Shown: positions 1-9,502, numbered from the stretch's first letter. The stretch is DNA of 64,000 nt from an uncultured Clostridia bacterium (GCA_938034875.1 CALHND010000010.1:102755-166754), one strand, 5' to 3'. Made by a program: numbers and translations. The notes: a model not told the origin generated them from the sequence alone.

Positions 1-2
1 TA

Positions 3-1358
3 ATGCGTGATGTAGAAGCTATATCGGAATTTTCATCGCAAATTTTTCAAACAGGGCTTGGAGTAGCCGTAAACATGTCAATAACTGTTGCGGTTGTTAT
101 GAGCCGAAATATAACAGTATTTTTTATGTTTTTACTGTGCGCACCATTTCCCATCTTAATAACCAAGCTTTTTAAAAACAAGCTTATCCACTCAAGTCAC
201 GATTTTCGCATTAAAATGGAAGAAACGTCATCGGCTATTTTTGATATGGAGGAGCTTATTCCCGTCACCCGTGCACACGCACTTGAAAACACGGAAATAA
301 AAAAACTATTTAATAACGTAACTAACGTAGCCAAAAGCGGTTACAGGCTGGATGTTGTTCAAAGCGTGTTCGGCTCGGTAAGCTGGGTTGTGTTTTTCTT
401 TTTTCAGTTCATTTGTCTTTTTGTCTGCGCAGTACTTGCGATAAACGGAAAAATAACAGTCGGCGAAGTTGCATTATATCAGACTTACTTTGGAACTCTT
501 ACGGGCTTTGTTTCTGATATAACAAGGCTGCTGCCGACCATTACCAAGGGCGCAGAATCTATCAGCTCAATAGGTGAAGTACTGTCGGTATACGATATAG
601 AAGACAACTCTAACAAGAAAAAAATTGATAAATTACACGGCAAATATGAATTTATAAATGTAGATTTTTCGTACGATGAAAATTCTCCTGTATTAAAAGA
701 TTTCAGTTTGACCGTTAATGAAGGGGAAACCATTGCATTAGTGGGAGAGTCCGGCTCGGGTAAATCTACCATTATAAACTTGATTATTGGATTCAACAAG
801 GTACAGTCGGGCGAGGTTTTGGTAGACGGACAAAACATTAACGAAATTAACCTGCATAGTTACAGACGACACCTTTCGATTGTTCCGCAAAACACTATTT
901 TGTTTTCGGGTACTGTGCGCGAAAATATTACATACGGCAAGTCAGGTATAAGCGAGGAGCGACTGACAGAGGTTATTAAAATGGCTCGGCTTGAAAAAGT
1001 CATAGAAAAACTGCCACGCGGACTCGACACGCTTGTCGGTGAGCATGGAAGCAAGCTTTCAGGCGGTCAGCGCCAGAGAATTTCAATTGCTCGCGCCATT
1101 ATCAGAGATCCAAAAGTAATCATTTTTGACGAAGCAACAAGTGCTCTTGACAGTTTGACCGAAAGAGAAATACAGCGAGCAATTAACAATTTGACAGCCG
1201 ATCGGACAACATTTATAGTTGCTCACAGATTATCCACTATAAAAAAAGCGGACAAAATCGCGGTTATTCGCGATGGAAAATGTGTTGAATACGGAACGTA
1301 TGATGAACTAATCGAAAAGCGCGGAGAGTTTTATAATTATAAAAAGGTGCAGTCTTGA
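3..1358 (+). CDS. ABC exporter half-transporter (TMD-NBD), 5' end outside window
   Basis: C-terminal 451 residues of a type I ABC exporter subunit with a fused membrane and nucleotide-binding domain. The visible part opens within the transmembrane domain (hydrophobic segments over roughly the first 190 residues). The ATPase domain follows, with Walker A GESGSGKST near residue 248, signature LSGGQ, Walker B VIIFDEATSALD and the H-loop IVAHR. The first ATG is at base 3, but membrane-domain sequence already precedes the first full helix, so the gene very probably starts outside the window. Such proteins usually act as homo- or heterodimers exporting lipids, drugs or peptides; the substrate cannot be told. 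A shared hairpin terminator separates it from the convergent thrS. Confidence 0.9.
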   Translation: MRDVEAISEFSSQIFQTGLGVAVNMSITVAVVMSRNITVFFMFLLCAPFPILITKLFKNKLIHSSHDFRIKMEETSSAIFDMEELIPVTRAHALENTEIKKLFNNVTNVAKSGYRLDVVQSVFGSVSWVVFFFFQFICLFVCAVLAINGKITVGEVALYQTYFGTLTGFVSDITRLLPTITKGAESISSIGEVLSVYDIEDNSNKKKIDKLHGKYEFINVDFSYDENSPVLKDFSLTVNEGETIALVGESGSGKSTIINLIIGFNKVQSGEVLVDGQNINEINLHSYRRHLSIVPQNTILFSGTVRENITYGKSGISEERLTEVIKMARLEKVIEKLPRGLDTLVGEHGSKLSGGQRQRISIARAIIRDPKVIIFDEATSALDSLTEREIQRAINNLTADRTTFIVAHRLSTIKKADKIAVIRDGKCVEYGTYDELIEKRGEFYNYKKVQS

Positions 1359-1436
1359 TAACGTGTTGACAGCATTACTAAATAAAATATTGTAAAAAAT
1401 CCCGTTGTTTTGCGATATGCGTTTTACTTTACAAAC

Positions 1437-1470
1437 AAAAAAGGAGAGCATGTTTGCTCTCCTTTTTTAT
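1437..1470. terminator. Bidirectional intrinsic terminator between ABC exporter and thrS
   Basis: An inverted repeat AAAAGGAGAGCA / TGCTCTCCTTTT with a 4-nt loop has an A run on the left and a T run on the right. It can therefore terminate both the exporter gene (plus) and thrS (minus), which converge here. Confidence 0.85.
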
Positions 1471-1477
1471 TTATTCC

Positions 1478-3241
1478 TTATGCTCGGTCAACAATTTCCT
1501 TTGTAACCATTGCAATAAATTCGTCTGTCGTCATTACCTCGGTGCTGTTGCCGTCGCGGCGGCGAACTGCAACTGTTCCGTCCTGCTGTTCCTTGTCTCC
1601 GATGACCAGCATATAAGGAATTTTCTGCATCTGTGCCTCGCGTACTTTATAACCGGTTTTCTCCTGGCGCTTATCTGTTTCGCAGCGAATACCAGCCGCT
1701 TTCATAGCTGCCTCCAGCTTTTCGGTGTATTCGTTGTTGCGGTCGGTGATGGGCAGCAGGCGAACCTGAACAGGTGCAAGCCATGTTGGAAATTTGCCTG
1801 CATAATGCTCGATAAGAATACCGATGAAACGCTCGATTGAGCCAAAAACAACGCGGTGAATCATGATCGGACGGTGCTTTTGACCGTCTGAGCCGATATA
1901 ATCCGCTTCGAATCGCTGCGGAAGCTGGAAGTCGAGCTGGATAGTACCGCACTGCCATGTTCTGCCGATTGAATCTTCAAGGTGGAAGTCAATTTTCGGT
2001 CCGTAGAATGCACCGTCGCCCTCGTTGATGACATAGGGCATATTCAATTCGTCAAGTGCTTGTTTGAGACCGTCGGTAGCCATATCCCAGTCCTCGATTG
2101 CGCCAAGGTGGTCTTCAGGCATGGTGGACAGCTCAACATGATACTTAAAGCCGAATTTTGCATATACTTCGTCAATAAGTCTGACGACTCCCTTTATCTG
2201 CTCGGTAATCTGGTCGCGTGTCATGTAGATGTGCGCATCATCCTGTGTAAAGCAGCGAACACGCATAAGTCCGTGCAATGCACCTGATTTTTCGTGGCGG
2301 TGAACAAGTCCCAGCTCGCCTATCTTCATCGGCAAATCTTTGTATGAGCGGGGCTCAAGTTTGTAAACGAGCATACCGCCCGGGCAGTTCATCGGCTTAA
2401 CGGCAAAGACATTTTCGTCGATGACTGTGGTGTACATATTTTCTTTGTAATGATCCCAGTGACCCGAGGTTTCCCAAAGCGCACGGTTGAGCATAATGGG
2501 GGTGCTAACCTCTAAATATCCGTCGCGTGTGTGAATTTCGCGCCAGTAATCGATAAGTGTGTTTTTAACGATCATACCCTTAGGCAGGAAGAAAGGGAAT
2601 CCGGGACCCTCGTCCATAATTGTGAATAAACCGAGCTCTTTGCCCAGTTTACGATGGTCGCGCTTTTTAGCCTCTTCCATACGGGTCAGGTATTCGTCTA
2701 AATCGGCTTTGCTTGCAAATGCAGTGCCGTAAATACGGGTGAGCATTTTATTTTTTTCGCTGCCGCGCCAGTAAGCACCTGCAACTGATGTTAACTTAAA
2801 AGCCTTAACAGCCGAGGTGTAGGTAACGTGAGGGCCTGCGCACAGGTCAACATAGTCGCCCTGCTTAAAAAAGGACAGCTCCTCATCTTCGGGCAGGTCA
2901 TTAATAAGCTCAACTTTGTATGTCTCGCCCGCCTTTTCCATCAGCTCAATCGCCTCATTGCGTGGAAGGGTGAAACGTTCAAGTTTAAGGTTTTCCTTTA
3001 CGATGCGGCGCATTTCAGCCTCAAGTGCCTCCAGTTCCTCATCAGTAAATGGCGTTTCGCGGTCAAAGTCGTAGTAAAATCCATCTTTGATAGACGGTCC
3101 GATAGCCAGTTTTGTTTCGGGATAAAGGCGCTTTACCGCCTGAGCCAAAATGTGCGATGCGGTGTGACGCAGAGCGCCGCGTCCGACTTCCTCGCCAAAA
3201 GAATGCTCACTAACTGAGCCGTCATGCATGATAACTTTCAT
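1478..3241 (-). CDS. thrS: Threonyl-tRNA synthetase, TGS-less form
   Basis: Class II aminoacyl-tRNA synthetase that charges tRNA-Thr in the cytosol (587 aa). After a very short N-terminus comes the editing domain with the HTASH motif (His30/His34 zone). The catalytic core follows, with MNCPGG and the HRHEKSGAL region, then a C-terminal anticodon-binding domain. The ATG at 3241 is chosen over an upstream in-frame ATG because GGAGG lies 8-10 nt before it and the upstream codons fall in the leader RNA. Family members of about 640 aa carry a 60-residue TGS domain. Here only about 15 residues resembling its first strand remain before the editing domain, so the TGS domain is largely missing. Expression is expected to be controlled by the T-box leader immediately upstream. 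Confidence 0.97.
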   Translation of the reverse strand: MKVIMHDGSVSEHSFGEEVGRGALRHTASHILAQAVKRLYPETKLAIGPSIKDGFYYDFDRETPFTDEELEALEAEMRRIVKENLKLERFTLPRNEAIELMEKAGETYKVELINDLPEDEELSFFKQGDYVDLCAGPHVTYTSAVKAFKLTSVAGAYWRGSEKNKMLTRIYGTAFASKADLDEYLTRMEEAKKRDHRKLGKELGLFTIMDEGPGFPFFLPKGMIVKNTLIDYWREIHTRDGYLEVSTPIMLNRALWETSGHWDHYKENMYTTVIDENVFAVKPMNCPGGMLVYKLEPRSYKDLPMKIGELGLVHRHEKSGALHGLMRVRCFTQDDAHIYMTRDQITEQIKGVVRLIDEVYAKFGFKYHVELSTMPEDHLGAIEDWDMATDGLKQALDELNMPYVINEGDGAFYGPKIDFHLEDSIGRTWQCGTIQLDFQLPQRFEADYIGSDGQKHRPIMIHRVVFGSIERFIGILIEHYAGKFPTWLAPVQVRLLPITDRNNEYTEKLEAAMKAAGIRCETDKRQEKTGYKVREAQMQKIPYMLVIGDKEQQDGTVAVRRRDGNSTEVMTTDEFIAMVTKEIVDRA

Positions 3242-3275
3242 TATAATACCTCCGATTAGGGTTATTTTTAAAAAT

Positions 3276-3522
3276 AAAAAAACGCGCCGATAAGCAGACT
3301 GCATTTGCAATTCTGCTCAAGGGTGCGAAAATTTTTGCACGGTTCCACCTTGATTTTTAACTTTGTTAGTCGGCCCTGTAACGCAGGCGGTGCGGCGCAC
3401 TCATCGTACGCGGCTCGGGAGTGGTTTTCGCCGATGTTTCATACGCATATCGGATACTTTCAGCCTGCGGCATCCGTCTCTGTTATTACTGCGCAAAATC
3501 AGTCGGTTACTCTTTCCGTCAT
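3276..3522 (-). promoter_or_regulatory. T-box riboswitch (threonine) leader of thrS
   Basis: The minus-strand leader starts with GACGGAAAGAGTA and contains the AGAGA/GGCTGAAAG stem I elements typical of T-box RNAs. The T-box sequence AAGGTGGAACCGTGC lies at 3337-3351. AAGG...GTGC can pair with GCACCCTT just downstream to form the antiterminator. The same CGCACC stretch can instead enter a terminator hairpin (3276-3327) that ends in seven Ts. A likely specifier is ACC (Thr), read at 3425-3423 within GAAAACCACT. Uncharged tRNA-Thr would favour antitermination and thrS expression. The T-box identity is clear; the specifier assignment is inferred from position and from the gene controlled. Confidence 0.92.
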
Positions 3523-3753
3523 AGCTATTGTACCAATTCTAACACAGCTTTTTATTTTTTTCAATAGCAAAAGCTCCGTTTTTATGCTAATTTCAACAAG
3601 CGCAGAGGAAACTGATGAAAATTGGCTCAAAGAACCGATTTATTCGTACTTTTATATTAGTTTTACCGCTTATATTAAGCACATCATTCTTTTGCTTAAA
3701 CAGCCGCGGGCTAATATTTTTTTGCATGAATATAGTGCGTTACAAAAACCCAT

Positions 3754-4788
3754 TTATACAAAATAAAAGTTTGTATCCCACGCAGGAACGCCCGCAAAAT
3801 GCCTCATATACAGCTTGTAATCATCGCGAAGTGCCGCCACCTTGAGCGGTAATGCAAAATAGTCCTCCAGCCGATGATAGCATGCAACCTGCATCTTTGG
3901 ACGGTATTTTAATATCGTATTGCGTGCGCCGTCGATTGCAGCGCCCTCGCCGCCCTCAACATCCATTTTTATCAGCGTTGCCGCCCTGCCGCCAAGCATA
4001 TTATCTACGCTGTCGGCGGCAATTTGCTCGCCCGAAGCCGCCTGGGCATGATTTCTTCCGCCGTGCTTATTAAATGTAAGCACGCCACGGCTATCCGACA
4101 CGGCAACATTAAACAAAGTCACATTGTCCATTCCGCAAACCGACTTTTGTAACCGTAAAAAGCTCTTTTTAGTCGGCTCAACTGCGTAAATGCTGCCGTA
4201 ACCTGAAACATGGGCACAAAATTCAGCAACTGTATCTCCGCAAAATGCGCCGAGGTCAACAAAATGTTCATCATCACCTGGTTGCAAAATGTTTTTCCAT
4301 GCCTCATCGGGCTGGCTCTCGCACCGCTTTAGGTGGGTAATATCCCCGCTTAACCGATACTGCACGCACTCGCTGAAAACGGTGCGGGATTGCTCATCGG
4401 CCAGCATATCGTACACCTTTTTAAGTTCGTTTCGGTGAGCAGCAGCATATTCGGCGTCAAACACGCCGCCGCCAAAAACGGGCACATCGGGTGCATATAA
4501 TTCCTGCTCGGCGGCTATGCGATAAATGTTTTTAAGCACATCAGGGCGCGATGTACCAAAGCAAACAAGCACAATCATATTGCCCGACTGCGCCACCGCC
4601 TCGGCATAGCTTACCACCGTGAATCCCAGAAACTGCTGATGGCGCACAAACCCGTCGCTGGCAAAAACACCGCTGATGGGTATCGAGCGACGTATAAGCT
4701 CGTTTGCAATTTTTTCTGCACCGTCACCCATACCGTACAGCCAAATCGGCTTCTTTGCACTGCTAAGCCGCTGCCACATATCGCTCAT
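3754..4788 (-). CDS. FkbM-family SAM-dependent methyltransferase
   Basis: Predicted cytosolic methyltransferase of 344 aa. The N-terminal part has a Rossmann-like IWLYGMGDGAEKI stretch. The C-terminal half has the FkbM methyltransferase signature: SAM-binding FVDLGAFCGDT, then YAVEP, then the family motif IKMDVEGGE. FkbM-family enzymes O-methylate glycans, lipids or secondary metabolites; the acceptor here is unknown. The ATG at 4788 is preferred to GTG codons 4-12 nt upstream because AAAGGTGG lies at a suitable distance before it. The gene stands alone: the thrS leader is downstream and the PAP2 gene is divergent, so the context does not reveal a pathway. Confidence 0.85.
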   Translation of the reverse strand: MSDMWQRLSSAKKPIWLYGMGDGAEKIANELIRRSIPISGVFASDGFVRHQQFLGFTVVSYAEAVAQSGNMIVLVCFGTSRPDVLKNIYRIAAEQELYAPDVPVFGGGVFDAEYAAAHRNELKKVYDMLADEQSRTVFSECVQYRLSGDITHLKRCESQPDEAWKNILQPGDDEHFVDLGAFCGDTVAEFCAHVSGYGSIYAVEPTKKSFLRLQKSVCGMDNVTLFNVAVSDSRGVLTFNKHGGRNHAQAASGEQIAADSVDNMLGGRAATLIKMDVEGGEGAAIDGARNTILKYRPKMQVACYHRLEDYFALPLKVAALRDDYKLYMRHFAGVPAWDTNFYFV

Positions 4789-4863
4789 ATACCGCACCAC
4801 CTTTCATAATGATCAATTATAGCACATTCATGGCGTGTCGACAACTTTAGTCATAAAGCGTTG

Positions 4864-4891
4864 TTGAAAAATACGGCAATGATGATATAAT
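4864..4891 (+). promoter_or_regulatory. Sigma-A type promoter for the PAP2/lipoprotein operon
   Basis: TTGAAA (4864-4869) and a perfect TATAAT (4886-4891) are separated by 16 bp. The -10 box lies about 22 bp before the PAP2 start codon, giving a very short leader. Confidence 0.7.
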
Positions 4892-4913
4892 AGTAATAAT
4901 ATTTGGAAAAGAG

Positions 4914-5480
4914 GTGAGCAGTACGGAAGGCTTGCAAACATTTGATTTTGCTATACTCGACTGGATACAGCAAAATTTACGCTGCGAATTTTTAGATAGG
5001 GTGTTTCCGTTTATAACCAACCTGGGCAACGCCGGTGCAATATGGATCGTCATCGCACTGATTTTGCTGGTTACTAAAAAATATCGTCGTGTTGGCGCAA
5101 TGGTGGGACTAGCACTAATCTTTGGACTAATTGTCGGAAACCTTACTCTAAAACCGCTGATTGCCCGCATTCGCCCATTCGACATACGTGAATTTGCCGA
5201 TTTACTGATATCTAAACCGACCGATTTTTCTTTTCCGTCAGGTCACACGCTTGCATCGTTCGAGGCGGCAACCGTACTGATGATTAACGATAAAAAGCTC
5301 GGCATTCCAGCGCTGACGCTTGCCGTTCTTATCGCCTTTTCGCGACTTTATCTGTATGTTCATTACCCAAGTGACATTTTTGCCGGCGTACTGCTTGGGG
5401 TGCTTTTCGGTGTACTCGCCACCGCCATTATAAACCGTGTGTGGAAACAAAAAAACGGCTTTTCGGAGGTAACGAAATGA
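4914..5480 (+). CDS. PAP2-family membrane phosphatase (undecaprenyl-PP phosphatase type)
   Basis: Integral membrane lipid phosphatase of 188 aa with about six hydrophobic segments. The three PAP2 motifs are present: KPLIARIRP, FPSGH with the catalytic His, and SRLYLYVHYPSD with the nucleophile-type His and Asp. Proteins of this size often dephosphorylate undecaprenyl pyrophosphate or phosphatidate-like lipids at the outer membrane face; the exact substrate is not determined. The GTG at 4914 is the earliest workable start. Its Shine-Dalgarno spacing is tight, so a downstream start cannot be excluded. The stop codon overlaps the start of the following lipoprotein gene (ATGA), indicating translational coupling. 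Confidence 0.9.
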   Translation: MSSTEGLQTFDFAILDWIQQNLRCEFLDRVFPFITNLGNAGAIWIVIALILLVTKKYRRVGAMVGLALIFGLIVGNLTLKPLIARIRPFDIREFADLLISKPTDFSFPSGHTLASFEAATVLMINDKKLGIPALTLAVLIAFSRLYLYVHYPSDIFAGVLLGVLFGVLATAIINRVWKQKNGFSEVTK

Positions 5481-6319
5481 AAAAATTAGTATCTGCTGTG
5501 TTAATATTCGCAATGCTTTTGTGCCTTTGCGCTTGCGGAGACAGCAAACCAAAAACCAAAACCGATTCCTCATCGTCACAAAAGGTGAGCTCTGACGAGG
5601 ACATTACTGTATCTGACTACACCCCGTCTGATACGGAGTCAGAAATCGGCGCAAGTGCAAAATCGGTCACTCGCTATTTTATATACGGACCCGGAAAAAA
5701 GCTTAAATTCACCTATGATGTCGATTATTCGGTAGAGGGCACAATTACGATAAATATATTTGACAAAAACAATTACAAAACCGGTTCGCGCGTTTATGAC
5801 TACGATGAAAACGGGCTTATTGCTTACGCCGCCGTGAAAAATAAAGACGGCGAAGAAACCGCATATACGACATATGAATACAACAATCTGCTCAAAGTTG
5901 ATTCGGAATATTATTTTGAGGACGGAGCACTGCGCAGCACAACGCGCTACACATATGATGAAAACGGACTTATAAAAACTAAAACGGTTGAAAAGGTCGG
6001 CGACAGTGATGTTTACAAATGGGATTATGCCCGTGACGGTGGTGCTTTGTACGCAATTTACATTTCAACAGACAAAGCGCAAAATGTTGAAGGATATACC
6101 TTTGCTAACAACACCGACGGAAAGCTGTATCAAAAATATCACATGGTAAACGGCTTCACCGCCGACTATTATATGTACGATTACGATGGCGACGGACGCA
6201 TGAACTACCGTGGATACTATGACAGCTCAAATTCGCTGGTTGAATACTACTCTTTTAAGTACGGCGCCGCACCTGAGCTTGCTGCAAAAGCATTTGCAAA
6301 TACAGGCATACTTGATTAA
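5477..6319 (+). CDS. Secreted lipoprotein with YD-like repeats
   Basis: A 280-aa protein with a lipoprotein signal peptide whose lipobox LCAC ends at Cys20, followed by a Ser/Lys-rich linker. The remainder is rich in Tyr, Asp and Asn and holds repeated YDYDENGLI / YTYDENGLI stretches. These resemble the YD/RHS-type or MORN-like beta-repeat proteins common on Gram-positive surfaces. No catalytic motif is seen. The ATG at 5477 has GGAGG seven nt upstream and overlaps the PAP2 stop by four nt, so the two genes form an operon. A strong terminator follows. Function unknown; likely an extracellular membrane-anchored protein. Confidence 0.85.
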   Translation: MKKLVSAVLIFAMLLCLCACGDSKPKTKTDSSSSQKVSSDEDITVSDYTPSDTESEIGASAKSVTRYFIYGPGKKLKFTYDVDYSVEGTITINIFDKNNYKTGSRVYDYDENGLIAYAAVKNKDGEETAYTTYEYNNLLKVDSEYYFEDGALRSTTRYTYDENGLIKTKTVEKVGDSDVYKWDYARDGGALYAIYISTDKAQNVEGYTFANNTDGKLYQKYHMVNGFTADYYMYDYDGDGRMNYRGYYDSSNSLVEYYSFKYGAAPELAAKAFANTGILD

Positions 6320-6335
6320 ACAAAATAAACCAATA

Positions 6336-6374
6336 AAAAAGTCAGGAAAGCATTACTTTCCTGACTTTTTTATT
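6336..6374 (+). terminator. Intrinsic terminator after lipoprotein gene
   Basis: A 10-bp perfect stem GTCAGGAAAG / CTTTCCTGAC (6341-6350 and 6356-6365) is flanked by an A run on the left and a T run on the right. Confidence 0.88.
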
Positions 6375-6937
6375 TTGTTTACGGTGGGTCTATTTTATTT
6401 TTCCGATTGCGGTGCTTAGTTTAACCTTTGTTTCAATATCGGATTCGGTGTTTTTTATAATATCAGCGTCAATTTTAACACTTTCGCTGACAAGCAGTAT
6501 CACTTTCGAGCAGCAACCGGACCGAATAAAATGCTGCAAGCGCCACACTGTTTTGCTGAAAAAGGGGCGTGAAACTGCCCATAAAAACTGCACGCATCCC
6601 AAAACGGTGTGTATAAAAAGCGCGGTGACCAATTGTCACCCGTGATTTTATGCTACGTGTGAGCGAATTTTAACCTTGATAACTTCCCGTCCATTTATTT
6701 GGCATTACGTTATAATATGCAAAAAGAAAAATCTACATTTATATATTAAATTAATTTATCTTTACGTTAAACGAAAAATGTGTTATTATAGAATGTGATT
6801 TTTAAAGTCATAAGTAAATCGTTAATGAGTTGGGCGCTGATATACATCTGAATCATCGCTCTGTTTTTTTATATAAGCATATTCATGCACATATTTTCGA
6901 AATTAAAAAAGTTCTTTATTCTTCGGAGGGAAATTAA
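6375..6937. other. Intergenic stretch, no convincing gene
   Basis: About 560 bases lie between the terminator and the SLOG gene. An 80-codon minus-strand frame (6390-6632) ends in a protein-like tail, but it has no ribosome binding site and no recognisable family. A perfect dyad GGTGAC-N5-GTCACC lies at 6624-6640. The right half is AT-rich, as expected for a promoter region of the downstream gene, but no single promoter stands out. Confidence 0.5.
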
Positions 6938-7300
6938 ATGAAAGTCGCAATTGTTGGCTCTCGGGTACTGTATGTATGCAACCTGCAAAAGTATATACCT
7001 GACACAACAACTGAACTTGTGTCCTGCGGAAAAAAGGGTGTCAAGATAGACGCCCACGATTTTGCCGAGAAAAACAACCTTAAATTGACCGAAATTTTGT
7101 GCGATTATAGATTATACGGCAAATCTGCTCCACTAAAACGAAACATCGCAATCATTGATTACTCGGATGAAATTGTTGCATTTTGGGATGGTTTATCAAG
7201 CGGCACAAAATTTATAATAGACCGATGCAACAGGCTGAATAAAAAGATAACCGTTTATATGCCGAGCGCCGCTAACAAAGACATTTTGATAGTAAGATAA
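6938..7300 (+). CDS. SLOG-family (YspA/DUF2493-like) nucleotide-binding protein
   Basis: A small Rossmann-like protein of 120 aa. It starts with MKVAIVGSR and has the conserved core of the YspA/cpYpsA branch of the SLOG superfamily: TELVSCGKKGV..., the acidic Asp-containing strand IDYSDEIVAFWDG, SSGT, and a final VYMP strand. SLOG domains bind nucleotides or their derivatives, and some act in stress or ligand sensing; no reaction is established for this type. GGAGG lies 8 nt before the ATG. The gene stands alone between two terminators, so its neighbours give no role. Confidence 0.75.
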   Translation: MKVAIVGSRVLYVCNLQKYIPDTTTELVSCGKKGVKIDAHDFAEKNNLKLTEILCDYRLYGKSAPLKRNIAIIDYSDEIVAFWDGLSSGTKFIIDRCNRLNKKITVYMPSAANKDILIVR

Positions 7301-7338
7301 CACTCCACTGAAAGATGATCAGCAGAGTGTTATTTTTT
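7298..7338 (+). terminator. Intrinsic terminator after SLOG gene
   Basis: AACACTC...CTG pairs with CAG...GAGTGTT just after the stop codon and is followed by ATTTTTTAT. Confidence 0.75.
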
Positions 7339-7396
7339 ATTGATTTGATTTTTATTTTTAAATTAAATATATGAAGTATTATTTATATAACTTCCA

Positions 7397-7443
7397 GTGG
7401 CTTTTCCTTTGTGCTTGATTATGCAAAGATATTCAAAAGCCAC
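7397..7443. other. Long imperfect inverted repeat between SLOG and C11 protease genes
   Basis: GTGGCTTTT (7397-7405) is complementary to AAAAGCCAC (7435-7443), and an inner CTTTG / CAAAG pair extends the stem. There is no strong T run, so it may be an RNA structure or protein site near the 3' end of the C11 gene. Confidence 0.45.
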
Positions 7444-7579
7444 AGAATTTTACGGGATGTTGCAACTGACATAGCTGTTTTATAAAGTAATAACAGCGTC
7501 GCCAACTGCAATATTTTAAACCAAGCTCGCTAATTTTTTTGTCCGTGCACTTTGGCGCAAGCTCCAATCAGCGATGTGC

Positions 7580-9502
7580 TCAGTCCATAAACACCGTGGT
7601 AAGAATTTCGCCGTTTGCAACATCAAACTGCACCGGATCGGAATATGCGGTGTTACCCATTGCATCGGACATTTCAAACACAATACGGTATGTGCCATCA
7701 AACAATACTGCCTCTGAAAAGGCGGTGTTTTTTGTTACGGTAAATGCATCTGACTTGTAATTTTCAAAGTCATCATCTCCGCTGTAAGAAGCGATTTTCC
7801 ACAATACTGTAATTTCATCGCCCACGCACAGAGCACGCAGCTCCTTATCAGCCATACCGTTTTCGTCAATGCCCTGCCATGCGCCCAGTATAGTCCATTT
7901 CTTTGCCAAGAAATCGTAAGCAATTTGCAAATTGTACTGCTCCGAATTTAAAAGCACCGGCACAGAGTAAAGATTATAGTCCTCGCCCTCGTAATTAAGC
8001 TCCATGTAAACAAGGTGCCCGTCAATAGCGCCCCACACGCCGCGAAAATTGTCGTAAAACACACCGTTTTCCCAGTCGGCAGTTATATCGTTATCGCTGC
8101 CGAGCAGCATCATCAAATCATTATCCTCATCCACATAAAACAGCTGAAAACAAATGCCTGCCAAAATGTTCTGTGCTTCCTTGCCGAGCGTCATAAACGC
8201 CGTTCCTTCGTCGTTTACATCTATCGGAGAGCCGTCCCATCCCACCGTACTCAAATTTTGAATTTTTGAAAGCTGTATGAAATTTAGGTCGTTTATAAAC
8301 TCCATTCCGTCATTATCAAGCTCTCCGGTAAGGCCGTATTCGTAATAATATTTGAACGCCTTACTAGTTCCAAGCGAAGCAAAATCACTGTAATTTTGCA
8401 TATCTCCATCATAGCAGTAGTAGCACGAAAGACCGTTTGCTTGCGAACGATAAACTCCGTTTACTTTGTATATAACACAGTCAGACAGCGCGTCAAGCAC
8501 CAGCTGTGATGACGAAAGGGAAGCCAATTTTGCAATATCCCCCAAGTCCACCATGTTGGAATATCCCTGCTCCTTTGTGTTTCCGCCGTAATTTTCGCTT
8601 GAATTTGCCACACGGGCAAATTGTGAGAAAAACGACGGATTTTCGCATGCGGCGGCAAGGCACTCTATTCCAAATGCCTCATATGCTTCAAGAAGGGGCC
8701 CTATTTTTGACAGGTCGGTTACCGACAACGTTGTATTATCCTGCGTTCCTGCGGCTTCACAGCCGGCATAATATGTATCGCATATTATTTGGCCGAGCTT
8801 TGCCCCATCCACTTCGGGCTGTTCGGCGAGCGCTTTTATCCAATCGGTATAGCTCCAGCCGTTTGCCGGCTCGGTCTCCTCGGAAGCTACAAGATATTTG
8901 CCTATATCGGCAAATGTAGCCGCCACATCTATGGTTGCCATCAGGCAGGTATCAAATCCTATCAGCTCAACGGGAGGTTTTTGAACGGACAAGTCCCACA
9001 CGCTGTCAAAAGCCTCGTGCAGTTCACTCAGGCTTAGCGAATCATCGCCGTACAGCTCGTCAAAAGCAGCACCTGCCACAGAACCACCCCCGTGATTCCA
9101 AAAAACCACAGCGGTTTTTTTTGCGGGATAATTATCTTTTGCAAATGAAAGAAAATCAGAAAGTGTCTGCGCCTCGCCCATGCTGGCCGATGGCTGCTCA
9201 TCCACAAGCTTTAGCACATCGCCTGAATAAACATAACGCTGCAGCTTTTGTGCATCTACAAAATCGTTGTTCCACTGAGCCGAGCCGCCGGTTTGAATGA
9301 CAACCGTAACATTGTCGGGCAGTACGACCTGCATAAGCTCATTAAGATCTTCTGTAGCATAGCCGCCATTGGTTTCAAGGTCGCTTCCGCAAAGATACCA
9401 ATAAACAGCCCAGTCATACTTTTCGGCCGTTTCCCAGTTGGAACATCCCGCAGCTGAAAAGGTTAGCACCAGCGACATAATTAAAGAAAGTATTTTTTTC
9501 AT
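7580..9502 (-). CDS. Clostripain-related (peptidase C11) lipoprotein
   Basis: A 640-aa secreted cysteine peptidase. The signal peptide ends in the lipobox SAAGC (Cys20), so it should be anchored to the outer face of the membrane. The C11 catalytic dyad is visible: His137 in FWNHGGG and Cys186 in GFDTCLMA, both after hydrophobic strands typical of the caspase-like fold. C11 peptidases cleave after basic residues and are often autoactivated. The C-terminal 250 residues look beta-rich and have no recognised catalytic motif. The ATG at 9502 has AGGAGG ten nt upstream; the longer in-frame ORF reads back into the upstream terminator. Monocistronic. Confidence 0.9.
   Translation of the reverse strand: MKKILSLIMSLVLTFSAAGCSNWETAEKYDWAVYWYLCGSDLETNGGYATEDLNELMQVVLPDNVTVVIQTGGSAQWNNDFVDAQKLQRYVYSGDVLKLVDEQPSASMGEAQTLSDFLSFAKDNYPAKKTAVVFWNHGGGSVAGAAFDELYGDDSLSLSELHEAFDSVWDLSVQKPPVELIGFDTCLMATIDVAATFADIGKYLVASEETEPANGWSYTDWIKALAEQPEVDGAKLGQIICDTYYAGCEAAGTQDNTTLSVTDLSKIGPLLEAYEAFGIECLAAACENPSFFSQFARVANSSENYGGNTKEQGYSNMVDLGDIAKLASLSSSQLVLDALSDCVIYKVNGVYRSQANGLSCYYCYDGDMQNYSDFASLGTSKAFKYYYEYGLTGELDNDGMEFINDLNFIQLSKIQNLSTVGWDGSPIDVNDEGTAFMTLGKEAQNILAGICFQLFYVDEDNDLMMLLGSDNDITADWENGVFYDNFRGVWGAIDGHLVYMELNYEGEDYNLYSVPVLLNSEQYNLQIAYDFLAKKWTILGAWQGIDENGMADKELRALCVGDEITVLWKIASYSGDDDFENYKSDAFTVTKNTAFSEAVLFDGTYRIVFEMSDAMGNTAYSDPVQFDVANGEILTTVFMD

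Noticed and set aside
3305..3766. 153-codon plus-strand frame
   Set aside because: It overlaps the T-box leader of thrS, which explains the DNA; no ribosome site.
6390..6632. 80-codon minus-strand frame ending in a protein-like tail
   Set aside because: No ribosome site, no recognised family and a dyad inside; treated as intergenic.
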